From the NCBI GenBank assembly GCA_022798035.1, contig JAAWLS010000157.1, positions 1 through 5,913 of the forward strand: 5,913 nt of DNA, given 5' to 3'. The notes beneath the pieces are model-generated. The model saw only the letters and a program-made list of their open reading frames with translations. It was not told where the DNA came from and ran no database searches. This stretch comes from Lachnospiraceae bacterium (GTDB lineage: Bacteria > Bacillota > Clostridia > Lachnospirales > Lachnospiraceae). Position 1 is the first letter of the stretch, and every line of letters begins with the position of its first letter. This document shows, one piece after another, positions 5,140 to 5,913 of the stretch. Both the position numbers and the translations under genes were made by a program.

Positions 5140-5913
5140 TTAAACCACTTTTATGCCGCCGAAAGGTCTTATCTTCAAAACGTGGCAGGAACCTGCTCCA
5201 TATACGCCGTCTAAAGTCTCCCGATACTCTTCCACAAAATCATCTGCCACAAACGCCTGTATGGTTCCGGCAAATCCGCCTCCGTGTACCCGGCAGACTC
5301 CGTGCCCTTCCAGAATGGAATCGCTGACCGCCAAACCTATAGAAACACTCTGATTCTGCACGTCTTTGTTGGTATAAATATTCTGCAGATATTTGAAAGA
5401 GGAATTTCCAGATTCCTGCACGGTGTCTAAAAACTTCTGGAAATCTCCTGCATTCAGCGCTGCGGCCTCTCTCTCCACCCGCTTATCTTCCTCAAAGAAA
5501 TGCAGGGCCCGCAGTACGGGACGGTCTCCGCATTTTTCACGGACTTTACTGATATTCTTATAAAATTCTCTGCTGTCTACTTCCCGCAGAAATTCTTTTC
5601 CAAAAAACTCTGCCGCCTGTCTCATTTCCTGAGGAATCAAAGCATAGTCATCGGTCAAATCCGCATGGGAACCTTTTGTATCTGTAATACAGAGGCTGTG
5701 ATGATATGCGCTGAAATCCACTTCCACCTTTTTTACCACGGGATGCTCCACATCTGCAAAATCAATATGTATCAGTCCTCCCACAGAGCATGCCATCTGG
5801 TCCATCAAGCCGCAGGGTTTGCCAAAATATACATTTTCTGCATACTGGGCCACCTGTGCAATCTCCACGGAACTGATGGACATATCGTTGTACAGCCCGG
5901 ACAGAATTGTCCC
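5140..5913 (-). CDS. galK: Galactokinase, N-terminus beyond the window
   Basis: This enzyme phosphorylates galactose with ATP to galactose-1-phosphate, the first committed Leloir step and the substrate source for the following galT. The frame is open through the right edge: 257 C-terminal residues are present, and about 135 N-terminal ones (including the galactose signature and the ATP-binding GHMP motif) lie outside. Within the visible part, CGLMDQMACSVGG (34-46) carries the catalytic Asp at residue 38, matching the CGIMDQ of E. coli GalK. DTKGSHADLTDDY (78-90) follows, and HGGGFAGTIQAFV (210-222) is the C-terminal GHMP-kinase glycine motif. The protein ends in a typical RPFGGIKVV. The stop is 74 bases before galT, same strand, so an operon is likely. 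No frameshift is seen. The identification is secure; the start and promoter cannot be seen. Confidence 0.96.
   Translation of the reverse strand, partial: GTILSGLYNDMSISSVEIAQVAQYAENVYFGKPCGLMDQMACSVGGLIHIDFADVEHPVVKKVEVDFSAYHHSLCITDTKGSHADLTDDYALIPQEMRQAAEFFGKEFLREVDSREFYKNISKVREKCGDRPVLRALHFFEEDKRVEREAAALNAGDFQKFLDTVQESGNSSFKYLQNIYTNKDVQNQSVSIGLAVSDSILEGHGVCRVHGGGFAGTIQAFVADDFVEEYRETLDGVYGAGSCHVLKIRPFGGIKVV

Overview
All five genes in this window lie on the minus strand, so transcription runs from the right edge to the left. The set suggests a low-to-mid GC Clostridia member, most likely a gut Lachnospiraceae. The pointers are a galK-galT pair with the long Firmicutes type-2 GalT (498 aa, SHDHFQ active site), strong AGGAGG-type ribosome binding sites and tight gene spacing. 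The genus cannot be fixed from this sequence alone.

Right part (3569-5913): the 3' two thirds of galK, a 74-base spacer with a perfect short palindrome, and complete galT. Together they convert galactose to galactose-1-phosphate and then to UDP-galactose and glucose-1-phosphate (Leloir pathway).

Middle (3246-3568): a 323-base gene-free stretch. It holds two copies of a 45-base-period tandem repeat that can fold into hairpins in the galT 3' UTR. The second copy in transcription order merges into an intrinsic terminator, and another terminator-like hairpin follows. After that comes the short leader of the next operon.

Left part (9-3245): a three-gene operon with gaps of only 5 and 1 bases, consisting of a predicted PAPS-dependent sulfotransferase with a coiled-coil tail, cysD, and a C-terminally short cysN. 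CysD and CysN form ATP sulfurylase, which makes APS from sulfate. Placing them directly behind a sulfotransferase resembles the NodP/NodQ/NodH logic and suggests that activated sulfate is used to sulfate a glycan, lipid or other surface molecule, not (or not only) to make cysteine. An APS kinase (CysC) would be needed to make PAPS and is not in the window. CysN stops early inside its third domain with an ATGA overlap at the window edge, so the missing C-terminus or the next gene lies just outside.

The points most worth following are the sulfation operon, the short CysN, and the repeat array, whose sequence differences preserve pairing only in the galT-sense RNA.
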